This document shows, piece by piece, positions 1 through 8,868 of a stretch of DNA of 64,000 nucleotides (positions within the stretch are counted from its first letter, which is position 1; every line of letters starts with the position of its first letter). Position numbers and translations under genes: made by a program. The notes below the pieces were generated by a model. It saw nothing but the letters and a program-made list of their open reading frames with translations. It did no database searches and was not told the DNA's origin. Origin of the DNA: Rhodanobacter thiooxydans (GTDB taxonomy: Bacteria; Pseudomonadota; Gammaproteobacteria; Xanthomonadales; Rhodanobacteraceae); NCBI RefSeq assembly GCF_021545845.1, contig NZ_CP088923.1, forward strand, positions 3,921,885 to 3,985,884, written 5' to 3'.

Positions 1-299
<299 letters not shown>

Positions 300-448
300 A
301 GTTATCGATGGCTTAATGCCATCTATCTTTCTGAAGCGTTCTTCCCAACCGAAAAAACTCATTACTGACTTTCTTTGGTGGGACGCTTGCATTGCTTGGA
401 CAGGTCGCAACCCATCAGCACAAGACGTCCACACAATTCACCTGCGCA

Positions 449-462
449 CACTGTCAAAGATC
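449..462 (-). promoter_or_regulatory. boxA-like antitermination site of the rRNA leader
   Basis: The minus strand reads GATCTTTGACAGTG, close to the rRNA boxA pattern CTCTTTAACA / CTTTGACA of gammaproteobacteria. In such leaders boxA binds NusB-NusE to make RNA polymerase resist Rho. Its place, about 150 bases upstream of mature 16S and downstream of a hairpin, fits a nut-like arrangement. Function is inferred from family knowledge. Confidence 0.6.
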
Positions 463-491
463 TTCTCGCCAACCACCACTTCGGTGATCGC

Positions 492-512
492 CCCGGAACC
501 TTTCGTTCCGGG
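492..512 (-). promoter_or_regulatory. boxB-like hairpin in the rRNA leader
   Basis: A perfect 8-bp stem (CCCGGAAC at 492-499 pairing with GTTCCGGG at 505-512) encloses a 5-base loop. On the minus strand it lies between the promoter and the boxA-like site, the position of boxB in rRNA leaders. There is no T tract after it on the minus strand, so it is not an intrinsic terminator. Confidence 0.45.
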
Positions 513-617
513 TGAGCCGCCCATTCTACATCGCTTTTTGCGACCGTCAACACCATCGAGGAAGTTTCTCGAGGCCCTGCAGTCCGCCTTGCGACGTTGG
601 GCGACTGCGGGCCGCGA

Positions 618-645
618 ATAATACGGTCTCTGCTCCATTTGGCAA
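618..645 (-). promoter_or_regulatory. rRNA operon promoter
   Basis: On the minus strand TTGCCA (645-640) and TATTAT (623-618) are separated by 16 bases, each one mismatch from the sigma-70 consensus. A GC-rich discriminator (CGCGGCC) follows the -10, as in stringently controlled rRNA promoters. Directly upstream of the -35 (about 648-668) is an A/T-rich stretch that could act as an UP element. The start point would be near 610, giving a leader of about 310 bases. Confidence 0.7.
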
Positions 646-757
646 GCGTTTCTTGAGAAAAATTTCAGGGAACCTGCGCAAGCAACTGCCGCAGCCGGAA
701 ATTTTTCTTTTCGGGCACGTCCGCTACGTGCCTTCGCGCTGACCGGAACGCAGCAGA

Positions 758-1969
758 TCAGGCGCGCACCAGTCTCACGCGGGCGAAGTTGCGCCTACCT
801 ACCTGCAGCACACCCTCGAAGCCGGCATGGAAGACGCGCAGCGCGTCTTCCGCTACTTCGGCGTCGATGCGCACGGCACGCTCCTTCAACTTGCGGTTCG
901 CCTCGGAGTTGCTGGCGGTGAGCCCGGCCGCGGTGAGCAGGGCCGCCAGGCGCAGGCCCTCGGCCGGCACCACGACGTCGGCCTGCGGCAGCAGCGAGGT
1001 ATCACCCTCGCCGCGCACCACCGCATGCCAGCCGGCGATCGCCTGTTCAGCAGCGGCCGCGCCATGGAAGCGCGTGGTCAGTTCGCGCGCAAGACGCAGC
1101 TTGGCGTCGCGCGGGTTGAGGGCGCCGCTGGCGACGTCCTGCTTCATGCGTGCCAACTCGTCCAGCGACACGTCGAAGCTGAGCAGCTCGAACCAGCGCC
1201 ACATCAGCTCGTCGCCGATCTTCATGGTCTTGGTGACGATGTCGATCGCCGGCTCGTTGATGCCGATGTAGTTGCCCAGCGACTTGGACATCTTGTTGAC
1301 GCCATCCAGCCCTTCCAGCAACGGCATGGTCAGCACGATCTGCGGCGGCTGGCCGTGGTGTTCCTGCAGCACGCGGCCCATCAGCAGGTTGAACTTCTGG
1401 TCGGTGCCGCCCAGCTCCACGTCCGCCTTCAGTGCCACCGAGTCGTAGCCCTGCACCAGCGGATACAGGAACTCGTGGATCGCGATCGGCTGTTGTGCCG
1501 CATAGCGCTTGGTGAAGTCGTCGCGCTCGAGCATCCGCGCCACGGTGTGCTGGGCAGCGAGCCTGATCATGTCCGCCGCGCTCATCTTGCCGAACCATTC
1601 GGAGTTGAAGCGCAGCTCGGTCCGCTCGCGGTCGAGCACCTTGTAGACCTGCTCGGCGTAGGTCTCGGCGTTGACCAGCACGTCTTCGCGGCTGAGCGGC
1701 CTGCGCGTGACGTTCTTGCCGGTAGGGTCGCCGATCATGCCGGTGAAGTCGCCGATCAGGAAGACCACCTGATGGCCCAGGTCCTGGAACTGGCGCATCT
1801 TGTTCAGCAGCACGGTGTGGCCCAGATGCAGATCCGGCGCGGTCGGGTCAAAGCCGGCCTTGATCCGCAGCGGGCGACCCTGCTTCAGGCGCTCGGCCAG
1901 GTCTTCCCGCTTGATGATTTCGTCGGCGCCACGCGCAATCGTGGCCAGCGCCTGCTCAAGCTCGCTCAT
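758..1969 (-). CDS. tyrS: tyrosyl-tRNA synthetase
   Basis: Charges tRNA-Tyr with tyrosine in the cytoplasm. The 403-aa protein has the class I signatures HLGH (residues 48-51) and KMSKS (226-230), and its C-terminal part after about residue 335 resembles the S4-like RNA-binding domain of TyrS. The length fits the shorter-insert TyrS subgroup common in Pseudomonas and Xanthomonas. The start MSELEQAL is the first ATG and aligns well with the family. It lies tail-to-head upstream of the rRNA promoter and is transcribed divergently from the M23 peptidase gene. Confidence 0.97.
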   Translation of the reverse strand: MSELEQALATIARGADEIIKREDLAERLKQGRPLRIKAGFDPTAPDLHLGHTVLLNKMRQFQDLGHQVVFLIGDFTGMIGDPTGKNVTRRPLSREDVLVNAETYAEQVYKVLDRERTELRFNSEWFGKMSAADMIRLAAQHTVARMLERDDFTKRYAAQQPIAIHEFLYPLVQGYDSVALKADVELGGTDQKFNLLMGRVLQEHHGQPPQIVLTMPLLEGLDGVNKMSKSLGNYIGINEPAIDIVTKTMKIGDELMWRWFELLSFDVSLDELARMKQDVASGALNPRDAKLRLARELTTRFHGAAAAEQAIAGWHAVVRGEGDTSLLPQADVVVPAEGLRLAALLTAAGLTASNSEANRKLKERAVRIDAEVAEDALRVFHAGFEGVLQVGRRNFARVRLVRA

Positions 1970-2083
1970 GCAAGGTTTCTCGATGGTTGGATGAAACAGG
2001 CAATGGCCCGCAATGTGACCGTGCCGTCAACGTTAATTGTGTGTTAACGACGAAAGCGTTGCAAATCCTTGATGCGAAAGGCG

Positions 2084-2113
2084 TTGACGCCCTTTGCACA
2101 TGGCCGTTATGGT
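2084..2113 (+). promoter_or_regulatory. putative sigma-70 promoter of the M23 peptidase gene
   Basis: TTGACG (2084-2089) and TATGGT (2108-2113) are 18 bases apart, about 40 bases before the peptidase ATG. The -35 is one mismatch and the -10 two mismatches from consensus. It is the best candidate in the tyrS/peptidase divergent gap. Confidence 0.4.
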
Positions 2114-2152
2114 ACCCGCAGTTTTGTTTCCCTGTAGCGTGGGCGTAACAGC

Positions 2153-3598
2153 ATGGCAGAAGAAAAGCAGGGGGCGCGGCAAGCCCGCAAGCAGGCCATC
2201 TGTCGCAAGGCGCAACGCCGGCACTCCCATTTCTATGCGCGCTGCGCCCACTGGTCGTTCAATCGCTCGGGCGAAATCGAGCCGATCCGCTGGCGTCGCG
2301 AACGCCTGGTGCTCGCCGGCACGGCGCTGCTGATTACCCTGCTGTCCGGTTTCATCATGCCCGCCTGGGCCAGCGCGATGCGCCCCGCGCCCACGCCCGA
2401 AGTGCATTCGCTGTTGCCGCTGGCACTGCCGAAGATCACGCCGGCCAACCTTACCGCCGCGACCGTGGACGACTGGCAGGTGGTACGGGTGCAACCGGGA
2501 CAAACGCTGTCGGACATCTTCACCGCACGCGGCCTCGGCATGGCCGACCTGCAGAAGGTGATGGATACTGCCGGCAGCGCAAAAAACGCTCTGCACAACA
2601 TCCGTCCGGGCCAGGAGTTCGACTTCCTGCTCGGCAGTGACGGCAGCCTCAAGGGCTTCCGCTTCGACCAGGACCAGGCCAGCCGCGCCACCATCCGCCT
2701 CGACGGCACGCGGCCCAGCGTCGCCATCCAGCAACGCGACATGGACCTGCGCGAACAGGTGGCGCACGGCGTGATCCGCAGCAGCCTGTACGCCGCCGGC
2801 GACCAGGCCGGCATGGACGCGGCGATGGTGGGCAAACTCGCCGACCTGTTCAAGTACGACATCGACTTCGTGCAAGACCTGCGCGTCGGCGACAGCTTCA
2901 CCGTGATCTACGACGACATCTACCGCGATGGCGTGCGCTACGGCCAGGGCAACATCATTGCCGCCGAGTTCGTCAACCAGGACAAGCGCTACACCGCCTA
3001 CCGCTTCAAGAAGGCCGACGGCAGCTACGGCTGGTACAGCGAGGATGGCCGGCCGATCCAGAAGTCGTTCCTGCGCATCCCGGTCGATTTCACCCGCATC
3101 TCCTCGCAGTTCACCGCGACGCGCATGCACCCGATCCTCGGTCGCATGCGCGCACACAAGGGCGTGGACTATGCCGCCCCCAGCGGCACCCCGATCCACG
3201 CGGCGGGCGACGGCGTGATCAAGTATCACGGCTGGGAGCGCGGTTACGGCAACTTCGTGGTGATCCAGCACAACAACAGCATCAGCACCGCCTACGGCCA
3301 CATGTCGCGTTTCGTGAAGGGTCAGCGGGTGGGTGAGCGGGTGCGCCAGGGTGAAGTGATCGGCTACGTCGGCATGACCGGCCTAGCCACCGGCCCGCAC
3401 CTGCACTACGAGTTCCGCGTCAACGGCGTACAGCGCAACCCGCAGACGGTGACGCTGCCGAAGCCCGAGCCGCTGCCGGCCGTGCAGATGGCGCGCTTCA
3501 AGGCCGACGTGGTGAAGCCCCAGTTGGCGCGGCTGACCGAACTGGACGCTCGCATCACGCTGGCGCGCGCCAACGTCCGCGCCAACCACGACAACTGA
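2153..3598 (+). CDS. M23 family metallopeptidase (murein DD-endopeptidase type), OapA/LysM-like N-terminus
   Basis: Probably a periplasmic, membrane-anchored peptidoglycan endopeptidase. The 481-aa protein has a basic N-terminus, one membrane segment at about residues 47-70, an OapA/LysM-like domain (VQPGQTLSDIF, about 113-145), and a C-terminal M23 domain with zinc ligands H335-x3-D339 and H416-L-H418, so the catalytic site looks intact. The start follows the usual annotation, but a strong ribosome site is not obvious. It is followed after 13 bases by anmK, and an AmpG-type transporter lies nearby, so the neighbourhood concerns murein turnover. This is the MepM/YebA-like group; exact bond specificity cannot be read from sequence. 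Confidence 0.9.
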   Translation: MAEEKQGARQARKQAICRKAQRRHSHFYARCAHWSFNRSGEIEPIRWRRERLVLAGTALLITLLSGFIMPAWASAMRPAPTPEVHSLLPLALPKITPANLTAATVDDWQVVRVQPGQTLSDIFTARGLGMADLQKVMDTAGSAKNALHNIRPGQEFDFLLGSDGSLKGFRFDQDQASRATIRLDGTRPSVAIQQRDMDLREQVAHGVIRSSLYAAGDQAGMDAAMVGKLADLFKYDIDFVQDLRVGDSFTVIYDDIYRDGVRYGQGNIIAAEFVNQDKRYTAYRFKKADGSYGWYSEDGRPIQKSFLRIPVDFTRISSQFTATRMHPILGRMRAHKGVDYAAPSGTPIHAAGDGVIKYHGWERGYGNFVVIQHNNSISTAYGHMSRFVKGQRVGERVRQGEVIGYVGMTGLATGPHLHYEFRVNGVQRNPQTVTLPKPEPLPAVQMARFKADVVKPQLARLTELDARITLARANVRANHDN

Positions 3599-3611
3599 AC
3601 GCCCGTCGCGC

Positions 3612-4742
3612 GTGGACGACGCCTCGGCGCTGTACATCGGACTGATCTCCGGCACCAGCGCCGACGGCATCGACGCCGTGCTGACCAGCTTCAACCGTGG
3701 CCTGCCGCAGCTGCAGGCCAGCCACTCGCATCCGTGGCCGGCGGATCTGCGCAGGCGAATGCTTGCGCTGGCCCAGGGAGAGAGCGCACTCGACCTCGAT
3801 GCTTTTGGACGGCTGGACGTCCAGATCGGCCGCTGCTTCGCCGACGCCGCGCTGCAGCTGCTCGAGCGCAGCGGCACGCCCACCTCGGCCGTCCGCGCCA
3901 TCGGCTCGCACGGCCAGACGCTGCGCCATCGCCCCAGCGGTGCCTACCCGTTTACCCTGCAGCTCGGCGACCCGAGCGTGATCGCCGAGCGCTGCGGCAT
4001 CGACGTGGTGGCGGATTTTCGCCGCGCCGACGTCGCCGCTGGCGGGCAGGGCGCACCGTTGCTGCCTGCGCTGCACGCAATGCTGCTGGCACGACCGGGA
4101 CATGTGCGGGTGGTGCTGAACCTCGGCGGCATCGCCAACATCACCGTGCTCGGTGCCGACGGCCGCGTGTTCGGCTTCGACACCGGCCCGGCCAACGGCC
4201 TGCTCGATGCCTGGCACCTGCGCCAGCACGGCGAGCCGTTCGATCGTGACGGCGCGTACGCCGCCCGTGGCCGCGTCGACACCGGCCTGCTCGATACCCT
4301 GCTGGCCGATCCCTACTTCACGCTGCCACCGCCGAAGAGCACCGGCCGCGAGTACTTCCACCTCGACTGGCTGGCCGCGCATGCACCGCTCGCCGCGCTG
4401 GACCCCGCCGACGTGCAGGCGACCCTGCTGGAACTCACTGCGCGCAGCGTGGCCGCGGCGATCGCGCAGCACGCGCCGCAAGCGGAAGAAGTGCTGGCCT
4501 GCGGCGGCGGCGTACACAACGGTGCGCTGATGCGGCGGCTGGGTGAACTGCTGGCGCCTCGCGTGCTGCTGGACACCTCGCGCTACGGCGTCGATCCGGA
4601 CTTCCTCGAAGCCACCGCCTTCGCCTGGCTGGCGCGGCAACGCCTGCTCGGCCTGCCCGGCAACCTGCCGGCGGTCACCGGCGCACGCGGTCCGCGGATA
4701 CTGGGCGCAGTCTATTCCGCGCCGGTCGCACCACCGGCATAG
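3612..4742 (+). CDS. anmK: anhydro-N-acetylmuramic acid kinase
   Basis: Phosphorylates and hydrates 1,6-anhydro-MurNAc to MurNAc-6-phosphate in murein recycling. The 376-aa product starts at GTG (3612) and shows the family signatures LYIGLISGTSADGIDAVL at the N-terminus, SHGQTLRHRP, LNLGGIANIT and GFDTGPANGLLDAW, plus ACGGGVHN near the C-terminus, all parts of the ASKHA-type ATP and sugar sites. It lies 13 bases after the M23 peptidase gene and is probably co-transcribed. Its last 31 bases overlap the 3' end of a small convergent gene. Confidence 0.96.
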   Translation: MDDASALYIGLISGTSADGIDAVLTSFNRGLPQLQASHSHPWPADLRRRMLALAQGESALDLDAFGRLDVQIGRCFADAALQLLERSGTPTSAVRAIGSHGQTLRHRPSGAYPFTLQLGDPSVIAERCGIDVVADFRRADVAAGGQGAPLLPALHAMLLARPGHVRVVLNLGGIANITVLGADGRVFGFDTGPANGLLDAWHLRQHGEPFDRDGAYAARGRVDTGLLDTLLADPYFTLPPPKSTGREYFHLDWLAAHAPLAALDPADVQATLLELTARSVAAAIAQHAPQAEEVLACGGGVHNGALMRRLGELLAPRVLLDTSRYGVDPDFLEATAFAWLARQRLLGLPGNLPAVTGARGPRILGAVYSAPVAPPA

Positions 4743-5023
4743 CCGATGTTTTCCGGGGCCAGCTGGGTCGGCCGGGTCTGCGCCAGCGCATGCAGCGCCT
4801 CCTGGAACACACCCTGTTCGGCCGCGCCCCAATCGCCATCGAGGACGGTCAGCGCAGCGGGGTCACGCAGGTTCTCGCTGCAGCGCTGCGCAGCCGACAT
4901 GCCCAGGCCGCTGCGCAGCGCATGCAACATGACGTCGTTGACCGTGCACTGGCGATCCCGGGCCAGCGACCGGATGCGTTCGACGAGCAGGCTGTCGACG
5001 TGCTGCAGGATCATGTCCGGCAT
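4712..5023 (-). CDS. small conserved protein with ribbon-helix-helix-like N-terminus
   Basis: A 103-aa protein of unknown function. The start ATG at 5021-5023 is preceded by TGGAGTG at suitable spacing. Residues about 4-40 (DSLLVERIRSLARDRQCTVN and the next helix) have the strand-helix-helix look of a ribbon-helix-helix DNA-binding or dimerisation fold; the rest is acidic and alanine-rich. Its 3' end overlaps the convergent anmK gene by 31 bases, and it lies downstream of the transporter gene on the same strand with a 137-base gap. No function is assigned; a regulatory role is only a guess. Confidence 0.6.
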   Translation of the reverse strand: MPDMILQHVDSLLVERIRSLARDRQCTVNDVMLHALRSGLGMSAAQRCSENLRDPAALTVLDGDWGAAEQGVFQEALHALAQTRPTQLAPENIGYAGGATGAE

Positions 5024-5160
5024 AAGCGTCACTCCATGTTGCACATGCCCCTGTGCCAGCGATGCTTGCACAACCGCCGCCACGCCACGCGTCGCGATGG
5101 CGATTCCGTGGCCGACTTGGCAATCACGTTGTGAACGCAACCACACCGCCGCGCGACAGT

Positions 5161-6474
5161 CTAGGCGGCGCCTGCCGCCGCCCGCGCACGCTCCTCGCCG
5201 CGGAAGTAGCGCCACAGGCCGGCGAACAGCAACATCGACGGCAGCACCGCCAGCACCGTGATGACGAAGTAGCCGCCGTAGCCGGTGGCGGTGGCGATGC
5301 CGCCGGCAAAAAAACCGAGCAGCTTGCCAGGCAGGTTGACCAGCGAGCTCAGCAACGCGTACTGCGTCGCGGTGTGCTGGCGATTGACCAGCGAGGACAG
5401 GAACGCCACGGTCGGCGGCCCCAGCATGCCCAGGGTGAGGTTTTCGCCGGAGATCACCAGGGTCAGCACCAGCAGGTCGCCGGGGTGGGCGATCAGCAGC
5501 AGGTACAGCAGGTTGCTGCAGCCACACAGCACGATGGTGATGCCGAGCGGCCGCCATGCGCCCCAGCGCGCCACCATGGCGCCGCCGATGAACACGCCGA
5601 CAATGCCGATCCAGATGCCGTAGATCTTGGTGATGGTGCCGATCTGGGTCTTGGAGAAACCCATGTCGCGGTAGAACGGGCTCATGATGCCGCCGATGGT
5701 GGCCTGCTCGGGCATCTTGAACAGCAGCAGGAACAGCAAGGTCACCCCGGCCAGCGGCCAACCGTAACGACGGAAGAAATCGGCGAACGGATCGATCACG
5801 CTCTCGCGCATCGCGTCGCGCCAGCGCGTGGCGCGTACCCGCAACACGTCCGGTTCGCGCGCGATCAGCGTGGTCGCCACCGGCACCGCCATCGCCAGCG
5901 CCATCAGCACGTAGACCAGCCGCCACGACAGGTGGTCGGCCAGGATCAACGCCACCGCACCGGCCAGCAGCAGGCCGATGCGGTAACCGAGCGAGTAGGT
6001 GGCAACCAGCGCGCCCTGCGCCTCGATCGGCGCGATCTCGATGCGGTAGGCGTCCACCGCGATGTCCTGGGTGGCACCGAAGAACGCCACCAGCAGGGTG
6101 GCCGCCACGAACGGGGTCAGCTGCCGCGGGGTCAACGCGGCCATCGCCAGCAGCCCGAACACCACGCCCAGCTGCGCGAACAACAGCCAGCCGCGGCGCT
6201 GGCCGAGGCGGGCGAAGCCGGGGAGGCGCCCGTGGTCGAGCAGCGGCGCCCACACGAACTTGAACGCATAGGTCATGCCGGCGCTGGCAATCATGGTGAT
6301 GTCCGCCAGCTTGATGCCGTTTTCCTTCAGCCAGTACGCCAGCGTGCCGGCCACCAGCAGGAACGGCAGGCCGGAGGAGAAGCCGAACAGCGCCATCGTC
6401 CATGCCGCCGGCTGGGCGAACGCCCGCCATACCGACGGCTTTGCCGGTCGCGCCGCCGCGGGCTCAATCGGCAT
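5161..6474 (-). CDS. MFS transporter of the AmpG (muropeptide permease) type
   Basis: A 437-aa inner-membrane protein with about twelve hydrophobic segments. The first segment (MALFGFSSGLPFLLVAGTLAYWLKE, split here for description) resembles AmpG, and IASAGMTYAFKFVWAPLLD is a family-like loop. AmpG imports anhydro-muropeptides for murein recycling, which fits the neighbouring anmK and endopeptidase. Its ATG lies inside the end of xth (11-base overlap), suggesting translational coupling with the nuclease gene. Some MFS proteins of this subgroup transport other substrates, so the muropeptide role is inferred from similarity and context. Confidence 0.85.
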   Translation of the reverse strand: MPIEPAAARPAKPSVWRAFAQPAAWTMALFGFSSGLPFLLVAGTLAYWLKENGIKLADITMIASAGMTYAFKFVWAPLLDHGRLPGFARLGQRRGWLLFAQLGVVFGLLAMAALTPRQLTPFVAATLLVAFFGATQDIAVDAYRIEIAPIEAQGALVATYSLGYRIGLLLAGAVALILADHLSWRLVYVLMALAMAVPVATTLIAREPDVLRVRATRWRDAMRESVIDPFADFFRRYGWPLAGVTLLFLLLFKMPEQATIGGIMSPFYRDMGFSKTQIGTITKIYGIWIGIVGVFIGGAMVARWGAWRPLGITIVLCGCSNLLYLLLIAHPGDLLVLTLVISGENLTLGMLGPPTVAFLSSLVNRQHTATQYALLSSLVNLPGKLLGFFAGGIATATGYGGYFVITVLAVLPSMLLFAGLWRYFRGEERARAAAGAA

Positions 6475-7234
6475 AGTCGACGGTGTACGGCGCGTGGTCG
6501 GAGAAGCGTTCGTCGCGGTAGATCGAGCACGCCTTCAGGCGCTCGCGTAAGCTCGGTGAGACGACCTGGTAGTCGATCCGCCACCCCACGTTGTTCTCGC
6601 GCGCGCGGCCGCGGTTCGACCACCAGGTGTACTCGACCGCATCGGGCTTGATCGCGCGGAAGCTGTCGACCCAGCCGCGCTGATTGAACAGCAGGTCCAG
6701 CCACGCACGCTCCTGCGGCAGGCAGCCGGAGTTCTTCTGGTTGGACGACCAGTTCTTGATGTCGTTCCTGGTGTGCACGATGTTCCAGTCACCGCAGATC
6801 ACATAGTCGCGGCCGCTGTTCAACCATGCATCGAAGATCGGCGTGATCCACTCCATCGCCTTGAACTTGAACTGCTGGCGCTCGTCGCCGGAGGAGCCGG
6901 ACGGGAAGTACAGCGAGACCACGCTGAGCTTGCCGAAGCGCGCCTCGATGTAGCGCCCCTCGTTGTCGAACGCATCCCAGCCCAGTTCGGTGAGCACCTG
7001 GTCGGGTTCACGCCGGGTGTAGATCGCCACGCCGCTGTAGCCCTTCTTGCTGCTGGCGTCGCGGTACAGGCAGTGGTGGCCGTCGGGGCGGAACATCGCG
7101 TCGACCAGCTGGCCTTCCTGCGCCTTGGTTTCCTGCAGGCAGACCACGTCCGCCTGCTGTCGGCGCAGCCAGTCGAACACGCCCTTGGTGGCGGCCGAGC
7201 GGATGCCGTTGGCGTTGAGGGTGATGATGCGCAT
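6464..7234 (-). CDS. xth: exodeoxyribonuclease III (AP endonuclease)
   Basis: A 256-aa member of the exonuclease III/APE1 family for base excision repair. Visible signatures are LNANGIRSA at the N-terminus, CLQETKAQ with the metal-binding Glu, [28 protein letters not shown] and the C-terminal [10 protein letters not shown] containing the catalytic Asp-His. The length matches the family. Start ATG gives [10 protein letters not shown]. It is the first gene of a leftward pair with the AmpG-type transporter gene. Confidence 0.95.
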   Translation of the reverse strand: MRIITLNANGIRSAATKGVFDWLRRQQADVVCLQETKAQEGQLVDAMFRPDGHHCLYRDASSKKGYSGVAIYTRREPDQVLTELGWDAFDNEGRYIEARFGKLSVVSLYFPSGSSGDERQQFKFKAMEWITPIFDAWLNSGRDYVICGDWNIVHTRNDIKNWSSNQKNSGCLPQERAWLDLLFNQRGWVDSFRAIKPDAVEYTWWSNRGRARENNVGWRIDYQVVSPSLRERLKACSIYRDERFSDHAPYTVDYAD

Positions 7235-7388
7235 GCGGACTCCTCGGGCGGCGGGCCATCATAGCAACCATGCCGGCCCGCCCTGCGGTCCGTGCGCGCC
7301 GGTCGGCCCGGGCAGGGCTGTACCATGGCGGCCTTGCCGTAGCACAGCGCCGCCGCGGCCCCGACTTCCACCGTTTGCGAGACCCTCC

Positions 7389-8036
7389 GTGCACGCCTAC
7401 CAGCGCGACTTCATCGAACTCACCCTGCGCCGCGACGTGTTGCGCTTCGGCGAGTTCACTCTGAAATCCGGCCGCCACAGCCCGTACTTCTTCAACATGG
7501 GGCGGATCGACTCGGGCGCCGCGCTGGCCCAGCTCGGCCGCGCCTACGCCGCCGCCCTGGTGAACTCCGGTGTCGCCGTGGACATGTTGTTCGGGCCTGC
7601 CTACAAGGGCATCGCACTGGCCGCCGCCACCGCCATCGCGCTGGCCGACGGCCATGGCCGCGACCTGCCGTGGGCGTACAACCGCAAGGAGGCGAAGGAC
7701 CACGGCGAGGGCGGCGTGCTGGTCGGCGCGCCGCTCGAGGGCCGGGTGCTGATCGTCGACGACGTGATGACCGCCGGCACCGCGGTGCGCGAGTCGCTGG
7801 CATTGATCCGCGCCCAGGGCGCCACGCCGGCCGGCGTGCTGATCGCGCTGGACCGGCAGGAGCGCGGACAGGGCGAGCGCTCGGCCGCGCAGGAGGTGGC
7901 CGCCGACCATGGCATTCCGGTGATCGCGATCACCAGCCTCGACGACGTGCTGGCCTATGCCGGCGAGCAGCCGCGGCTGGCCGCCGAGCACGCCCGCCTG
8001 CTGGCCTATCGCGAGCGCTACGGAGTCCGCCGCTGA
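7389..8036 (+). CDS. pyrE: orotate phosphoribosyltransferase
   Basis: Makes orotidine 5'-phosphate from orotate and PRPP in pyrimidine synthesis. The 215-aa product begins with a GTG at 7389 giving (V/M)[15 protein letters not shown], the normal N-terminus of PyrE; the open frame extends further upstream but that part has no family similarity. The PRPP-binding motif [13 protein letters not shown] and the loop [13 protein letters not shown] are intact. It is divergent from xth and followed after about 110 bases by a DUF4124 gene on the same strand. Confidence 0.96.
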   Translation: MHAYQRDFIELTLRRDVLRFGEFTLKSGRHSPYFFNMGRIDSGAALAQLGRAYAAALVNSGVAVDMLFGPAYKGIALAAATAIALADGHGRDLPWAYNRKEAKDHGEGGVLVGAPLEGRVLIVDDVMTAGTAVRESLALIRAQGATPAGVLIALDRQERGQGERSAAQEVAADHGIPVIAITSLDDVLAYAGEQPRLAAEHARLLAYRERYGVRR

Positions 8037-8145
8037 GTCCAGCGTGTCCTCAAGCGAACCCGGTCACACTCGCAGCGGCTGCCGCGCCCACGGAGCTAGG
8101 CAGCGTGACCGCGCTGGCTATACTGGGCAACGAAGAGGGGTATCC

Positions 8146-8790
8146 ATGCGCAAATCATTGCTCGTCATCGCCGTTGCCGTGCTGGCTGCGAGCCTGTCGA
8201 CGCAGGCCCAGAACACCGGCAACGTTCGCTACAAGTGGCACGACGGGGAGGGTCTGATGCACTTCAGCGACAGCCTGACCGCCGAAGCCATGAAGTACGG
8301 CTACGAATTGGTCAACGACCGCGGCCTGGTGGTGCAACGCGTGCCACGCCAGTTGACCGCCGCCGAACGCACCGCCGCCGCCGAGCTCGCCACCGAACAG
8401 GCGGCCCAGCAGCGCGCCGCGCAGGAACGCGCGAACGCCGATGCGCAGATGCTGCTGGCCTACCCGGACGAAGACTCCTACCGGATTTCGCTGCAGCAGG
8501 TGCTGGATACCATCGACCAGCAGATCCACACCTCGCAGATCAACCTGCGCAGCCAGGAGAAGGCGTTGACCGACCTGCTCGGCCGCGCCGCCGACCTCGA
8601 GAACGCCAAGAGCCCGGTACCCAAGCCCCTGGCCGACAGCATCGCGCAACAGCGCAACGTGGTGGCCACGCTGCGCGACACGCTGCGCCGCCAGCAGACC
8701 CTGCGCAGCAATACCGAGCAGCAGCAGGTCGGGCAGCTGGCGCACTACCGCGAAGTCAGGACGGCCGCGCAGAAACAGTCGGCGGAGTAG
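8146..8790 (+). CDS. DUF4124 domain-containing exported protein
   Basis: A 214-aa protein with a typical signal peptide (MRKSLLVIAVAVLAASLSTQAQ) and then the short DUF4124-like segment VRYKWHDGEGLMHFSDSLT, a small beta domain common in Xanthomonadales. The rest is glutamine/alanine-rich and predicted helical, probably coiled coil (about 85-210). A good -10 (TATACT, 8119-8124) lies 22 bases upstream of the ATG, without a clear -35. The function of the family is unknown; a periplasmic structural role is plausible. Confidence 0.75.
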   Translation: MRKSLLVIAVAVLAASLSTQAQNTGNVRYKWHDGEGLMHFSDSLTAEAMKYGYELVNDRGLVVQRVPRQLTAAERTAAAELATEQAAQQRAAQERANADAQMLLAYPDEDSYRISLQQVLDTIDQQIHTSQINLRSQEKALTDLLGRAADLENAKSPVPKPLADSIAQQRNVVATLRDTLRRQQTLRSNTEQQQVGQLAHYREVRTAAQKQSAE

Positions 8791-8868
8791 CCCGGCGCCG
8801 ATGGCGTCGACCCTCGCCCGGAGTGCGGTTGCAAGCGCCTGACGTGGCAGCCGACGCGCCGCCGGCCG

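Noticed and set aside
316..621. A 101-codon open frame in the rRNA leader
   Set aside because: It is antisense to the rRNA leader and covers the promoter and boxA-like site; no coding signature.
715..733. GGCACGT/ACGTGCC hairpin after tyrS, considered as its terminator
   Set aside because: On the minus strand it is followed by an A-rich, not T-rich, stretch, so it is not an intrinsic terminator for tyrS.
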